This document shows positions 17,965-26,434 of a DNA stretch of 64,000 nt, piece after piece. The translations under genes and the position numbers were made by a program. Source of the DNA: Flavobacterium soyae. GTDB lineage: Bacteria > Bacteroidota > Bacteroidia > Flavobacteriales > Flavobacteriaceae. Position 1 is the stretch's first letter. Every line of letters begins with the position of its first letter. Location: assembly GCF_021245985.1 (NCBI RefSeq), contig NZ_JAJQXA010000002.1:226668-290667 (forward strand), read 5' to 3'. The notes beneath the pieces are model-generated. The model was given only the letters and a program-made list of their open reading frames with translations. It made no database searches and was not told the DNA's origin.

Positions 17965-18399
17965 ATGAAAAATCCACCAGCAAAACCTAGTCAGTTAATA
18001 ACTAAAGAATTTGCAAAGCAATTGAATGTTAACTACAACAATAAAAAAGCGGCATCCTTAACAGGTAAACACGCTAAAAAAGAAGATGCAAACGCTATTT
18101 GGTATTCATTAGAAGCTTTAGAAAGTTATATACATTATATTAAAACCAATGGCGCAAAAGACGGATATAACGTAGATGGAATACGTTTTTATTTTGGTGT
18201 ATATCCAGATGATGAACAACATGGCGATAAAGCCGGATTAACAACCCTATTCTTGGTTCCAACTGGAAAAAAAGTTGAAAATAATACCGCAAAAGTTCAA
18301 AGTTTTGCAATGGTTCAGGAATCAGCCCCTGCTGATATTCAAACTCTTGAACCTATGAATTACGGTAATATCGGTAGACCGCCAAGCTTAATCTATTAA
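17965..18399 (+). CDS. Hypothetical protein, 144 aa
   Basis: I do not recognise this protein. It has no signal peptide or membrane helix. It is moderately basic at the N-terminus (KEFAKQLNVNYNNKKAASLTGKHAKKEDANAIWYSLEALESYIHYIKTN) and has a central segment GIRFYFGVYPDDEQHGDKAGLTTLFLVPTGKK (about residues 72-105) that looks like a compact beta-sheet. The C-terminus is Pro/Asn-rich (LEPMNYGNIGRPPSLIY). It is the first gene of a tight unit with a membrane protein, a histidine kinase and a response regulator, only 7 nt before the next ATG. That suggests it is an accessory component or a target of that system. The promoter at 17874-17904 serves it. Confidence 0.6.
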   Translation: MKNPPAKPSQLITKEFAKQLNVNYNNKKAASLTGKHAKKEDANAIWYSLEALESYIHYIKTNGAKDGYNVDGIRFYFGVYPDDEQHGDKAGLTTLFLVPTGKKVENNTAKVQSFAMVQESAPADIQTLEPMNYGNIGRPPSLIY

Positions 18400-18406
18400 T
18401 AAAATT

Positions 18407-19054
18407 ATGTTTGAATTTTTAAGATCGTATATCATTTATTTAGCTTTATTATCAGGAAGCATCGGATTAATTTCTATGCATAAATTACCTGGTAATAAAG
18501 CTAAATTTTTAGTAATTTTAATCTTTTTTTCTGCACTAATAGAATTAGTGGGATATTATTTTACTTATTTGACAGGCTTATTAAACTATTACGTCTATAA
18601 TTTCTATATGTTTGTCAGCTTTTCTGCCTATATACTGCTGCTGCGGAGCCTTTTGTCGAAGATAAATTACAGAATGACGGCAGTTTATTTTTTGATCCTG
18701 TTTATTGTTTCGTTCTTTTTAAACATTATTTATTTTAAAGAAGATACAAACCGTTCGTTTACATACAGTTTTGCCATAGGTGTAATGTTAGTATTAATAT
18801 TATCCTGCTTATATTTGGTAGAGATTTTTAATTCAGACAAAATTTTAAATTTCAAACGATCTGTTTTTTTCTGGTACATTTTAGGAATATTGGTTTTTCA
18901 TGTTCCTTTTACGCCTTTTATGCTGGCTATCAATTGGTTTCTTATTAAACAAGACGAATCAGTATTTAGCTTAGTATTGTTCATCTTAAATTTTTTAGCA
19001 CATAGCTGTTACATTATAGGATTTTTATGGAGCGAAAAGAAATACAATTATTAG
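18407..19054 (+). CDS. Multi-pass membrane protein of a two-component unit
   Basis: The 215-aa protein is almost entirely hydrophobic, with about seven predicted helices (for example LALLSGSIGLISM, FLVILIFFSALIELVGYYF, VYFLILFIVSFFLNIIYF, YSFAIGVMLVLILSCLYL). No enzymatic motif is seen. Its end overlaps the start of the histidine kinase gene by 28 nt in another frame. That kinase has only one membrane helix and no obvious sensor domain, so this protein is a candidate for the sensing partner. This is inference from context. Confidence 0.6.
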   Translation: MFEFLRSYIIYLALLSGSIGLISMHKLPGNKAKFLVILIFFSALIELVGYYFTYLTGLLNYYVYNFYMFVSFSAYILLLRSLLSKINYRMTAVYFLILFIVSFFLNIIYFKEDTNRSFTYSFAIGVMLVLILSCLYLVEIFNSDKILNFKRSVFFWYILGILVFHVPFTPFMLAINWFLIKQDESVFSLVLFILNFLAHSCYIIGFLWSEKKYNY

Positions 19055-19815
19055 TAATTTCATTAGGTATTGTTTTTTTTACTTTACTGGTCGTTGTACT
19101 TGTACTTTTCTTTTATTTTTTAAAGAAGAAGAACAGCTACCTGGTCGAAAAAATGGAATCTGAAATGTATTTTCAATCTGAATTAGTAAAAACCCGAATC
19201 GAAATTAAAGATCAGACGCTTTCTGAAATTAGTAAAGAACTTCATGATAATATCGGCCAGATTATTTCTGTTGGGATTATGCAGCTCAACATGTCTATAA
19301 GCAGTAAAAACATTCAGGTAAAGGAATTAAAAGATCTTAAGGATGTTTTGGCAAAAGCATTAGATGAACTCAGAATTTTATCACGTATCATTAACAAAGA
19401 TAATTTGCTGCAGAGCAATTTTATCGAAGCTATAAAACAAGATTTAATACGTATAAAAAAACTTAAAAAAATTCAGTATCGTTATAATTTAGTTGGAGAA
19501 ATCCCAAAGATAAGTGAAGAGCATGATTTATTTATTTACCGAATTTTTCAGGAAGCTTTACATAATAGCCTAAAACATTCTCACAGCGATTTATACGAAG
19601 TAAATATTGTAACAACTGAAACTCTTTTTCAATTAAAATTAAAGGATTTCGGAATTGGCTATGATCCTCTTAAAGCAAATTCCGGATTAGGATTAACCAA
19701 CATGAAATTGCGGGCTAAACTTATTGGAGCCCAATTAATCATGGAATCAGATTCATCAGGAACAACTGTAACTTTAGAATACCCTTTAACCACAACCAAT
19801 GAAACCGAATATTAA
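19027..19815 (+). CDS. Sensor histidine kinase, NarX/DesK type (HisKA_3)
   Basis: The 262-aa protein has one N-terminal membrane helix (VISLGIVFFTLLVVVLVLFFYFL), a short linker and a kinase core. The phospho-acceptor His is residue 73 in SKELHDNIGQ, the HisKA_3 pattern. The ATPase domain shows FQEALHNSLKHSHS (N box) and LKDFGIGYDP followed by SGLGLTNMKLRAKLIGA (G boxes). No periplasmic sensor domain exists, so the upstream 7-helix protein may sense the signal. It overlaps both neighbours, with 17 nt shared with the regulator gene, so production is probably coupled. Confidence 0.85.
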   Translation: MERKEIQLLVISLGIVFFTLLVVVLVLFFYFLKKKNSYLVEKMESEMYFQSELVKTRIEIKDQTLSEISKELHDNIGQIISVGIMQLNMSISSKNIQVKELKDLKDVLAKALDELRILSRIINKDNLLQSNFIEAIKQDLIRIKKLKKIQYRYNLVGEIPKISEEHDLFIYRIFQEALHNSLKHSHSDLYEVNIVTTETLFQLKLKDFGIGYDPLKANSGLGLTNMKLRAKLIGAQLIMESDSSGTTVTLEYPLTTTNETEY

Positions 19816-20449
19816 AAGTAAAATTATTATTGTCGACGATCATCAGCTTTTTTCCCAATCATTAGAACTTTTGATAAAAAGTTTTGGAGGCTACGATGTT
19901 ATTGAGCGATTTGAAAACGGAAAAGTATTTATTTCTTACCTTCAGGAAAACCCCCATACCAATATTGACCTGGTATTATTAGATGTTAATATGCCTGTTT
20001 TAGACGGCCTAAGCACGATGAAATGGGTTAAAGAAAACAGATCTGATTTAAAAGTAATTGCGCTTTCTGTAAATGATGATGAAGAAATTATTATTAAAAT
20101 GATTACTAACGGAGCAAAAGGTTATTTACTAAAAGATACATCACCGGAAATTTTTAAGGAAGCCATTGAATGTGTTATCGAAAAAGGATTTTATTTTACC
20201 GAATCAGTTTCGGCAATGCTCGTTAATAAAGTCAACAGCGATAATAAAAAAATCAGTTTAAAAGAAAAAGAACTGGTGTTTATTAAACATGCCTGCACTG
20301 AGATGACGTATAAAGAAATAGCCTCAGAAATGTGTTTAAGCCCTAAAACCATTGACGGTTACAGGGAATGTTTATTTGATAAATTAGAGATAAAAACGAG
20401 AATAGGTTTGGTTTTGTATGCCGTTAAACACAAAATTGTGTTTGTTTAA
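19799..20449 (+). CDS. Response regulator, NarL/LuxR family
   Basis: The 216-aa protein has a receiver domain with phospho-acceptor Asp62 in DLVLLDVNMPVLDG and the acidic pocket VDDHQ at residues 12-16. ALSVNDDEE and GYLLKD give the conserved Ser/Thr and Lys sites. The C-terminal LuxR-type helix-turn-helix is at about 150-205 (ACTEMTYKEIASEMCLSPKTIDGY), somewhat divergent in its first helix. It should be phosphorylated by the kinase encoded just upstream and act as a transcription factor. Targets are unknown. A long hairpin follows the stop. Confidence 0.88.
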   Translation: MKPNIKSKIIIVDDHQLFSQSLELLIKSFGGYDVIERFENGKVFISYLQENPHTNIDLVLLDVNMPVLDGLSTMKWVKENRSDLKVIALSVNDDEEIIIKMITNGAKGYLLKDTSPEIFKEAIECVIEKGFYFTESVSAMLVNKVNSDNKKISLKEKELVFIKHACTEMTYKEIASEMCLSPKTIDGYRECLFDKLEIKTRIGLVLYAVKHKIVFV

Positions 20450-20466
20450 CCTGTTGGGGCAAATAA

Positions 20467-20613
20467 TTTTTAAACACATAGAAACATAGATTTAATACCT
20501 TGAAAAAAGGCGTTTCACTTATTTTAAACACACAGAGACAGCTATGTGTTAGAAACTGGTTTCTTTTTATATTCTTTTATATATTTAAAACCTATGTTTC
20601 TATGTGTTAAAAA
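20467..20613. terminator. Inverted repeat between convergent genes
   Basis: Left arm 20467-20488 and right arm 20593-20613 are complementary over about 21 bp with one extra A (TAAACACATAGAAACATA against TATGTTTCTATGTGTTA). A third partial copy (AACACACAGAGACA) lies in the loop. It sits between the regulator gene and apt and probably ends transcription from both sides. Confidence 0.6.
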
Positions 20614-20645
20614 TTTCTTTAATTAATTATATCCAGCGCTTTTTA

Positions 20646-21158
20646 TTAATAAGACAGCACTGCAAAAATGGGAAACTCTTTTATTTTTTCTCTTCCGTTA
20701 AGGAAAGTCAGCTCCATTAAAAAATTGCATTGAACGATTTCGCCGCCTAATTTTTCAACCAGCTCGCAGACTGCTTTTGCGGTTCCGCCGGTTGCCAGAA
20801 CATCGTCGTGAATTAAAATACGGTCACCTTTTTTGATTGCATCCGTATGCATTTCAAGGCTGTCTGTACCATATTCTAATTCGTATGAAGCTGAAATAGT
20901 TTCAAAAGGCAGTTTTTTAGGTTTCCTTACCGGAACAAATCCTGCGTTTAGTTCTTGTGCCAATAACATCCCGAAGAAAAAACCACGACTTTCTGCCCCT
21001 ACTACCTTATCAATTTTCTGTCCGTTAAGAGAATTTACCAAAAGAGATAAGCATTCCTGCCTTGCTTTTACATCATTTAACAACGGAGTGATATCTTTAA
21101 ATAAAATTCCTTCTTTAGGAAAACCCTGAATATCACGTATATAATTTTCAATCTTCAT
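20646..21158 (-). CDS. apt: Adenine phosphoribosyltransferase
   Basis: The enzyme makes AMP from adenine and PRPP in purine salvage. The 170-aa length is standard. The N-terminus has YIRDIQGFPKEGILFKDITPLL, the usual APT start, and the PRPP-binding motif is ILIHDDVLATGGTAKA (about residues 112-127). VVGAESRGFFFGMLLAQELNAGFVPVRKPKKLP is the conserved core. It is cytoplasmic. It is transcribed divergently from the tRNA gene, from a promoter at 21237-21267. Confidence 0.95.
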   Translation of the reverse strand: MKIENYIRDIQGFPKEGILFKDITPLLNDVKARQECLSLLVNSLNGQKIDKVVGAESRGFFFGMLLAQELNAGFVPVRKPKKLPFETISASYELEYGTDSLEMHTDAIKKGDRILIHDDVLATGGTAKAVCELVEKLGGEIVQCNFLMELTFLNGREKIKEFPIFAVLSY

Positions 21159-21186
21159 TTTTTTTTATTTTTCTGTAATTTTTTGC

Positions 21187-21216
21187 TTGTTTATCTCGCA
21201 TTTATCTCTATATTTG
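21187..21216 (+). promoter_or_regulatory. Promoter of tRNA-Arg
   Basis: TTG (21187-21189), a 19-nt spacer, and TATATTTG (21209-21216) form one of the best matches to the Bacteroidota consensus in the window, 54 nt before the tRNA. Confidence 0.65.
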
Positions 21217-21236
21217 CACCCGCAAACAGCGTTCAA

Positions 21237-21267
21237 CAAAGCTACGAAAATTAGCTCAATGAAACAA
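21237..21267 (-). promoter_or_regulatory. Candidate promoter of apt
   Basis: On the minus strand TTG (21265-21267), a 20-nt spacer and TAGCTTTG (21237-21244) fit the consensus. It lies inside the tRNA leader, so the two divergent promoters face away from overlapping DNA. Confidence 0.45.
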
Positions 21268-21270
21268 AAA

Positions 21271-21344
21271 GGCCTCGTGGCGCAACTGAATAGCGCATCT
21301 GATTACGGCTCAGAAGGTTACTGGTTTGAATCCAGTCGAGGTCA
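21271..21344 (+). tRNA. tRNA-Arg (anticodon ACG)
   Basis: This 74-nt cloverleaf has acceptor stem GGCCTCG pairing with CGAGGTC (one G-U) and discriminator base A. The D-arm is GCGC...GCGC. The anticodon stem TCTGA/TCAGA encloses the loop TTACGGC, giving anticodon ACG. The T-arm is CTGG-TTTGAAT-CCAG. CCA is not encoded. A terminator follows at once. Confidence 0.93.
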
Positions 21345-21349
21345 CTCTA

Positions 21350-21389
21350 CGGGACAAAAGATAAAAATTATCTTTTGTCCCGTTTTTTT
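21350..21389 (+). terminator. Rho-independent terminator of tRNA-Arg
   Basis: CGGGACAAAAGATA (21350-21363) pairs perfectly with TATCTTTTGTCCCG (21369-21382) around a 5-nt loop and is followed by seven T residues. Confidence 0.9.
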
Positions 21390-21482
21390 ATCCTTCACCT
21401 CTTTATTAATCAAATAGATACGACTTGCAATTTCATTTACTCTAGCGATTTGGAATTGATTATTTCTAAATGTAAAATTTTC

Positions 21483-22247
21483 GACTCCGTTCGCATCTGT
21501 CAGAATCAAATATCAGAATTTAAGTAATTTAAAAGTTAGCCTGCCAATTTACAGAATGATTTAAACATAGATATTCCTGGTCTGATTCTTTCTAAGCATA
21601 TGAATAACCTCAATACCGCTTAGGGTTCTCTTTGCAGATTCAAAATTTTTAAAACCTAAACCGTTTTGTATGCGCCATTTGATAAAACGATGGTCCTGTA
21701 TAATACTGTTAAGATATTTACATTGCCTGATTTTAATCTTTGAGAACGAACATTTGTTATAGACTTTGATCGCTGCAGCATTAGAACCGCTTTTATTAAT
21801 GTTTATTACTCTTGGCCGACAGTTATTACTAATTGCTTTAATTAGAAATGAATGGGCGCTCATTCTCTGCCTTTTCTTAGTTAATAAGAAATCAACTGTA
21901 TTGCCGGATCTATCAACTGCTCCATACAAATAACACCATTACCCTTTAATCTTAATGTAAGTCTCGTCCATTCTCCAACTACTGCCAACCTCTACTTTGC
22001 GTTTCTTCATTTGTGTCTCCATTAACGGTGCAAACTTATATACCCAGCGTTGAATTGTAGCATAATCAACTTGAACTCACCGTATTTTCATAATCTCTTC
22101 AACATCTCGATAACTTAAAGTAAACCTTAGTTTGAAATATACTTGCCTGTAGGATAATAGACTTTGGATAGCAATGACCTTTTGTATTCATTTTTCGATG
22201 GGTTTAAGATTCTAAAGATAAAAGTTATTACCAGATGCGACAGAACC
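21483..22247 (-). mobile_element. Decayed IS6-family insertion sequence
   Basis: The transposase remnant at 21561-22191 is flanked by an imperfect inverted repeat. The right end (22247 inward) reads GGTTCTGTCGCATCTGG on the minus strand. The left end (21483-21499) reads GACTCCGTTCGCATCTG, sharing TCGCATCTG. The implied length of 765 bp fits the IS6 family. No clear target-site duplication is seen. The left end is less certain than the right. Confidence 0.65.
21561..22191 (-). pseudogene. IS6-family transposase, broken
   Basis: From the ATG at 22189-22191 the frame reads MNTKGHCYPKSIILQA, then needs a frameshift to continue VYFKLRFTLSYRDVEEIMKIR. Next come an in-frame TGA, VQVDYATIQRWVYKFAPL, SSWRMDETYIKIKG, an in-frame TAA, and WCYLYGAVDRSGNTVDFLLTKKRQ through to LGFKNFESAKRTLSGIEVIHMLRKNQ. 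These are the DDE-type IS6/IS26 blocks: the first D in RMDETYIKIKG, the second in YGAVDRSGN, and the region near the catalytic E (DHRFIKWRI). One frameshift and two stops make it non-functional. It has been inactive long enough to gather several changes. Confidence 0.85.
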
Positions 22248-22274
22248 TTATGTTCTGCTTTAATAAGCAAGTTT

Positions 22275-23639
22275 TTATCGACTTATTATCTTTAACAAAA
22301 TATCAAACATAAGAGCCTTCATCTCATTATTGCAAAGGTTAATATCTGCGTTAGGAACACTTCCATGATAAATAATGTTTCTGATCCTTATAATTTCTGT
22401 TAATTCCACTTTATATTTATAAGGATTTAAACCTAAATGCAAAATGAAACTCTCAAACCTATTTATCAGTCCTGTTTTTTTTATAGAATTTTCCTTTAGA
22501 TTTACTTTAGAATCAAGCTCGACTCTATCTGACTCCCATACTACTTCGCTAATTTCTTTATAGCTATTTGTTTTTTCTGTTCTGTTTGTAAAATCAAATT
22601 CTTCGTCAATTGTAAAAGAAGTTTCTTTTAAAGGATTTGACAAAAAAAAGTTTCTAACCTTTTCAATAATAATATATAGAATCATAAATGTAGAGATATC
22701 ATCTAAATTTTTAATTCTTATTAAACAAGAAACTGCCTGCTCAACAAGCGATTTATAAGTTTGGTATTTCTCAAAACTTACTGATTGAGCAAAATCATAA
22801 AATGTTGGGTACATATCCTTTAAAAAATATGTTTCAAAATAATCCAAATTTTCATTGGTAAATTTGAAAACTTCTCTTGTTTTATAATCATTGATTCGAA
22901 GAGAAGCACTAAAAAAATCAATGCTTTTTTCCCAGTAAAATGACATCAATAGACATAAATCTTCTCCTAATTCGAGTAGTTCAAAGTCTTTTAAAGCTTT
23001 ACTTTTATCGATCAAGGTCAGGTATGCATCTCTGGTTATCAAAAAATCTTTAACCGAAGAACTTGATTTACAGGAATGCTTAAAATGAAGAATAAAACTG
23101 ACCGGGCCAAAATCCGTTCTTCGATTCTCATTTTGTTCAATAAACTTATTATCCTCCTCATATTTTCCCGGCAAACCATATTTTATATAACGATCAAGAT
23201 GAAGAAAAATGTTTTCTGTTATTTTAAATTGTGCTTCGATATCACATTCGCCATTTTGAATAAGCTCGAGATTATCCAAAATAAGTATCAATGTTTTTTT
23301 ATCCTGATCCAAACAATGTGTTTCCTTAATTTCAATCAGGGAACTCCTCGAAAAATCAAGAACATCATTATGATCCCAAGGATTTTGCGCAATAACAGGG
23401 GTTATTAATTTCAGGATATTAACTCCCGAAGTTTTTAAAAAGTTTAATTTCTGATATAAGAAATCCTGCGGCTTATAATAAATTATTAACTGCAGTTTTT
23501 CAGGCTTTCTTTTATTGTAGAGTAAACTTGACTCATATTGGATATTTTCTATATTACCGTTAATTATTTCATGTAAAAGCTCTCGATGTTTTGAAAATTG
23601 CAAATTTATTTGAAGATCCTTCTGGAAATATCCTTTCAT
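22275..23639 (-). CDS. Unknown protein with a C-terminal HEPN-like motif
   Basis: I do not recognise the 454-aa protein as a whole. It is soluble, with no signal peptide. The first about 190 residues look like a beta-rich domain. The middle (about 200-330) is helical. The last about 80 residues resemble an ApeA-type HEPN domain: LINRFESFILHLGLNPYKYKVELTEIIRIRNIIYHGSV, with RNIIYH matching the RNxxxH catalytic motif of HEPN ribonucleases. ApeA-like proteins include anti-phage abortive-infection factors. The gene lies alone next to a dead IS element, between housekeeping genes and the NRPS cluster. A defence role is inference only. Confidence 0.5.
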   Translation of the reverse strand: MKGYFQKDLQINLQFSKHRELLHEIINGNIENIQYESSLLYNKRKPEKLQLIIYYKPQDFLYQKLNFLKTSGVNILKLITPVIAQNPWDHNDVLDFSRSSLIEIKETHCLDQDKKTLILILDNLELIQNGECDIEAQFKITENIFLHLDRYIKYGLPGKYEEDNKFIEQNENRRTDFGPVSFILHFKHSCKSSSSVKDFLITRDAYLTLIDKSKALKDFELLELGEDLCLLMSFYWEKSIDFFSASLRINDYKTREVFKFTNENLDYFETYFLKDMYPTFYDFAQSVSFEKYQTYKSLVEQAVSCLIRIKNLDDISTFMILYIIIEKVRNFFLSNPLKETSFTIDEEFDFTNRTEKTNSYKEISEVVWESDRVELDSKVNLKENSIKKTGLINRFESFILHLGLNPYKYKVELTEIIRIRNIIYHGSVPNADINLCNNEMKALMFDILLKIISR

Positions 23640-23783
23640 TTTTTTGTAACATTGTGAATAGCAGACTTAAATAGCAGATAATAAAAACACTAAACAAAAT
23701 GATATAGAAACCTTTAAATCTGGTTTAGTTTTGTCTGTCTTGCCATCTGTATTTTTTAATATATTTTTTACCTTTTTTAATCC

Positions 23784-24749
23784 TTAATCATTTATTTTCA
23801 AGTAATTTTTTAAAATAGAAGGCAGCATATATACATTCACTCTAACTTTTCCGAAGAAGTTAATTTCTTTTCTGATTAGATTTACAGCACTTAAAAAACT
23901 TTCTTCCTGAGGAGACAATGAAGTTTTGCTCCTAAGTTTAAGCTTTCTTTTATATAGAAATAAATATTTCAAAACATTTGAGTAGTTATTTCTGTCAAGA
24001 AAATCTAAAGAATTAAGCATATGAACTTTGTCCTGAAAATAAATATCATTCTGAGTATTAGTCCCATGCTTACGATAGGGTACAAAAAACAAAGGATAAT
24101 ATTTAATCTTTTTAGCTGTAGTAAAAACATTAAACCTGAAGTGATTATCCTCTCCGTATATGATTGAATTATCAAATGTATAATTATCGAAGACTTCTCT
24201 TTTAGTCAATATTGAATGCATCACTGAATATCTTAAATGGATCATCAAACTTCTAAAATGCTTGTAAAAAAGAAGATGCCCCATCGTATACATCCAGAAA
24301 TTTCTTAAGAGTTTAAAGAAAATTTCAGCGAAAGACATTTTTGATATGAGCTCTTGACAAGAACTGTCTTTAGAAAAAACACTTATGAAATTGGATATTA
24401 CTATTTCAGCGTTTGTTGAAACGGCTTTTTTATAGAACCAAGAAAGTGTATCTCTGCTTATACAATCATCATCATCAATAAACATCACATATTTTGAATT
24501 ATCATCCAGATACTTTCCTCTAAAAGATTCATTTCTACAATAAGAAATCGTCATTTCTTCGGGCAAAAATATTTTTTTCACATTAAACTTATCTGAAGTA
24601 ATATTTTTTACATAGTCAGCTGTTTTTTCATTTGAATAATTATCGATAATGATAACTTCAAAATTATTAAATGTCTGCTCTTCCAGCGATTTGAGAAGGT
24701 GACTCAGTAAATGCTGTCTATTTTTTGATATTATAATAACCGAAATCAT
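23784..24749 (-). CDS. Glycosyltransferase family 2
   Basis: The 321-aa protein begins MISVIIISKNRQHLLSHLLKSLEEQTFNNFEVIIIDN, the GT-A nucleotide-sugar fold. YVMFIDDDDCISRDTLSWFYKKA (about residues 88-110) holds the DxD metal-binding motif. A further acidic site is IYGEDNHFRFNV (about 198-209). A hydrophobic stretch is seen near the middle (LLRNFWMYTMGHLLFYKHF), but no clear membrane anchor. It is the last gene in the run on this strand, 144 nt after the thioesterase gene. It could glycosylate the peptide product or be unrelated surface-polysaccharide machinery. Confidence 0.75.
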   Translation of the reverse strand: MISVIIISKNRQHLLSHLLKSLEEQTFNNFEVIIIDNYSNEKTADYVKNITSDKFNVKKIFLPEEMTISYCRNESFRGKYLDDNSKYVMFIDDDDCISRDTLSWFYKKAVSTNAEIVISNFISVFSKDSSCQELISKMSFAEIFFKLLRNFWMYTMGHLLFYKHFRSLMIHLRYSVMHSILTKREVFDNYTFDNSIIYGEDNHFRFNVFTTAKKIKYYPLFFVPYRKHGTNTQNDIYFQDKVHMLNSLDFLDRNNYSNVLKYLFLYKRKLKLRSKTSLSPQEESFLSAVNLIRKEINFFGKVRVNVYMLPSILKNYLKIND

Positions 24750-24893
24750 TTTATTTTAGTAATTTTTATTAATTTGATTTTTTATTTCTCTTACTGACAT
24801 TTTAGATCGGAAATCTTAAATTCAGGTTTTTTTATCCTCATCTTCAGTAGAAAAACGCAATACTTTTATTACGTTAGATATTCAATTTAAATA

Positions 24894-25583
24894 TTAGAAG
24901 TTTTTAAAATATTTTTCAAAAAAATCCAAATTATTAAAAATAAAAAAATGATCTCCTTCAAGTTCAGCTATCTGAACAGAGGCTACGCTTTCTCTTTTCC
25001 AGCCTTGCATTACAAAATTTCCGTCTGAGTGTTCTTCTGATCCGTAAAACACATCTATAGGGATTTTTAGTTTATCCTTATTTTCCTGATAAGTATATGA
25101 TTCATAAATAGAAAAGTCAGCTCTTAAAATAGGTATTACAAAGCTCTTGAAATCCTCATTATCCCTGAAGTCTTTTGGTATTCCTCCTAAGCTGCAAACT
25201 TCCTTCCAAAACATCTCATCAGATTGATGTGTATATTTTATAGTACGAAGCCTGGAAGGAGGTGTCCTTCCAGTTATTACAAGTTTTTTTGGCATTTTAC
25301 GGTTCATTTTCTGAATTTTGACTGATACTTCATATGCAAGTAACCCTCCCATACTATGCCCGTAAAGGATATAATTTTCGTTATTATCCAGTATATTTGA
25401 TATCTGGCTCAGGCAGTCTTCCAGCAATTCTTCAAATGTTCCTGCAAATTTCTCTCTCATTCTGGTTCCTCTACCCGAGTATTCTATTACCTTAATCTTA
25501 TCTTTATTCTCCATTTTTTCAATAAGATTTTGGTAGGAAAGCTTGTGACCTCCGGCAAAGGGGAAAAAAATTATATTCATCAT
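24894..25583 (-). CDS. Type II thioesterase (GrsT/SrfAD-like)
   Basis: This stand-alone alpha/beta hydrolase removes wrongly loaded groups from NRPS/PKS carrier domains. The 229-aa protein opens MMNIIFFPFAGGHKLSYQNL, the family PFAGG start. The nucleophile Ser is in YGHSMGGLLAYEV (about residues 70-82). PIDVFYGSEEHSDG holds the likely Asp region and EGDHFFIFNN (near residue 212) the catalytic His. It lies directly behind the synthetase genes, 15 nt from the lipoprotein hydrolase gene, as expected for a proof-reading enzyme of this cluster. Confidence 0.88.
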   Translation of the reverse strand: MMNIIFFPFAGGHKLSYQNLIEKMENKDKIKVIEYSGRGTRMREKFAGTFEELLEDCLSQISNILDNNENYILYGHSMGGLLAYEVSVKIQKMNRKMPKKLVITGRTPPSRLRTIKYTHQSDEMFWKEVCSLGGIPKDFRDNEDFKSFVIPILRADFSIYESYTYQENKDKLKIPIDVFYGSEEHSDGNFVMQGWKRESVASVQIAELEGDHFFIFNNLDFFEKYFKNF

Positions 25584-25598
25584 TTAATAATAATCTTA

Positions 25599-26432
25599 TT
25601 ATTTTGAGTTAAACAACCATTCCGGAATCATGTCTGTGTCATATAAATCCGGATATACTGTGTGTTCTAAGCCGGAAATCTCCCAATAGGTGTAGTTTTT
25701 ATTATTCATTTTTTGTAGATATTTTACCAGCTTTCTATCCGGTTCTATAGGGTTTTCTGTATCTGCATTTCCATGAATGATCCATATTGGTGACTTCGCC
25801 GCTTTTTTACCAAAATCTTTATCAGGAATCCCGGAAATACTCACAGAAGCTTTAAATATATCCGGATGTCTGGTCAGCAGATTATATAATGTGGAGCTTC
25901 CCATTGAAAAACCTATTCCGTAAACACGCTTTTTATCGACGTTAAGCTTTGTAGTCAGACTTTTTATAAGTTCTGAGGTTGCATCCAGACAATAGTCATT
26001 TGGTACGGAATACATAAGTTTAGACTCATCAAAAAAGTAATTAGAGGAACGCATAGAATATTGTATTGCTATTACATATGCTGGGTATTTTTTACGTACT
26101 TTTTCCTGAAGCCAGTATTTAGGGAGAGTAGTAATCTGGTTTTTATTGTCATTCCCTATTCCTCCTGAATGGGGAAATATAATAACCAGCGGATACTTTT
26201 TTCCTGCCTCGACCGAAACTGGTTCAAGAATCCTGTAATTAAGTATGGAGTCATTATAGCTAAATTTTTCATACTTAAATAATGAATCGTCTAACTTCGT
26301 TATTTTTCCTCTTTTTTCCTTTATATCATCTTGCGAAAATTTATTTTCGGTTAGTAAATAATGAGAATTCTGTGCTTTACAAGCAAAAATAAAAACTATT
26401 ATTATAGAAAAAACCAAGCTTTTATTTACCAT
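25599..26432 (-). CDS. Alpha/beta hydrolase lipoprotein
   Basis: The 277-aa protein has a lipoprotein signal (MVNKSLVFSIIIVFIFACKAQ, lipobox IFAC with Cys at 18). The hydrolase core shows YPLVIIFPHSGGIGND (oxyanion region), the nucleophile in GIGFSMGSSTLYNLL, IIHGNADTENPIEP (acid), and LEHTVYP (His). It resembles PHB-depolymerase/prolyl-oligopeptidase-type esterases. It starts 2 nt after the terminal NRPS stop, so it belongs to the cluster operon. A periplasmic or surface role in maturing, releasing or hydrolysing the product is plausible. The bond cleaved is unknown. Confidence 0.75.
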   Translation of the reverse strand: MVNKSLVFSIIIVFIFACKAQNSHYLLTENKFSQDDIKEKRGKITKLDDSLFKYEKFSYNDSILNYRILEPVSVEAGKKYPLVIIFPHSGGIGNDNKNQITTLPKYWLQEKVRKKYPAYVIAIQYSMRSSNYFFDESKLMYSVPNDYCLDATSELIKSLTTKLNVDKKRVYGIGFSMGSSTLYNLLTRHPDIFKASVSISGIPDKDFGKKAAKSPIWIIHGNADTENPIEPDRKLVKYLQKMNNKNYTYWEISGLEHTVYPDLYDTDMIPEWLFNSK

Positions 26433-26434
26433 GA

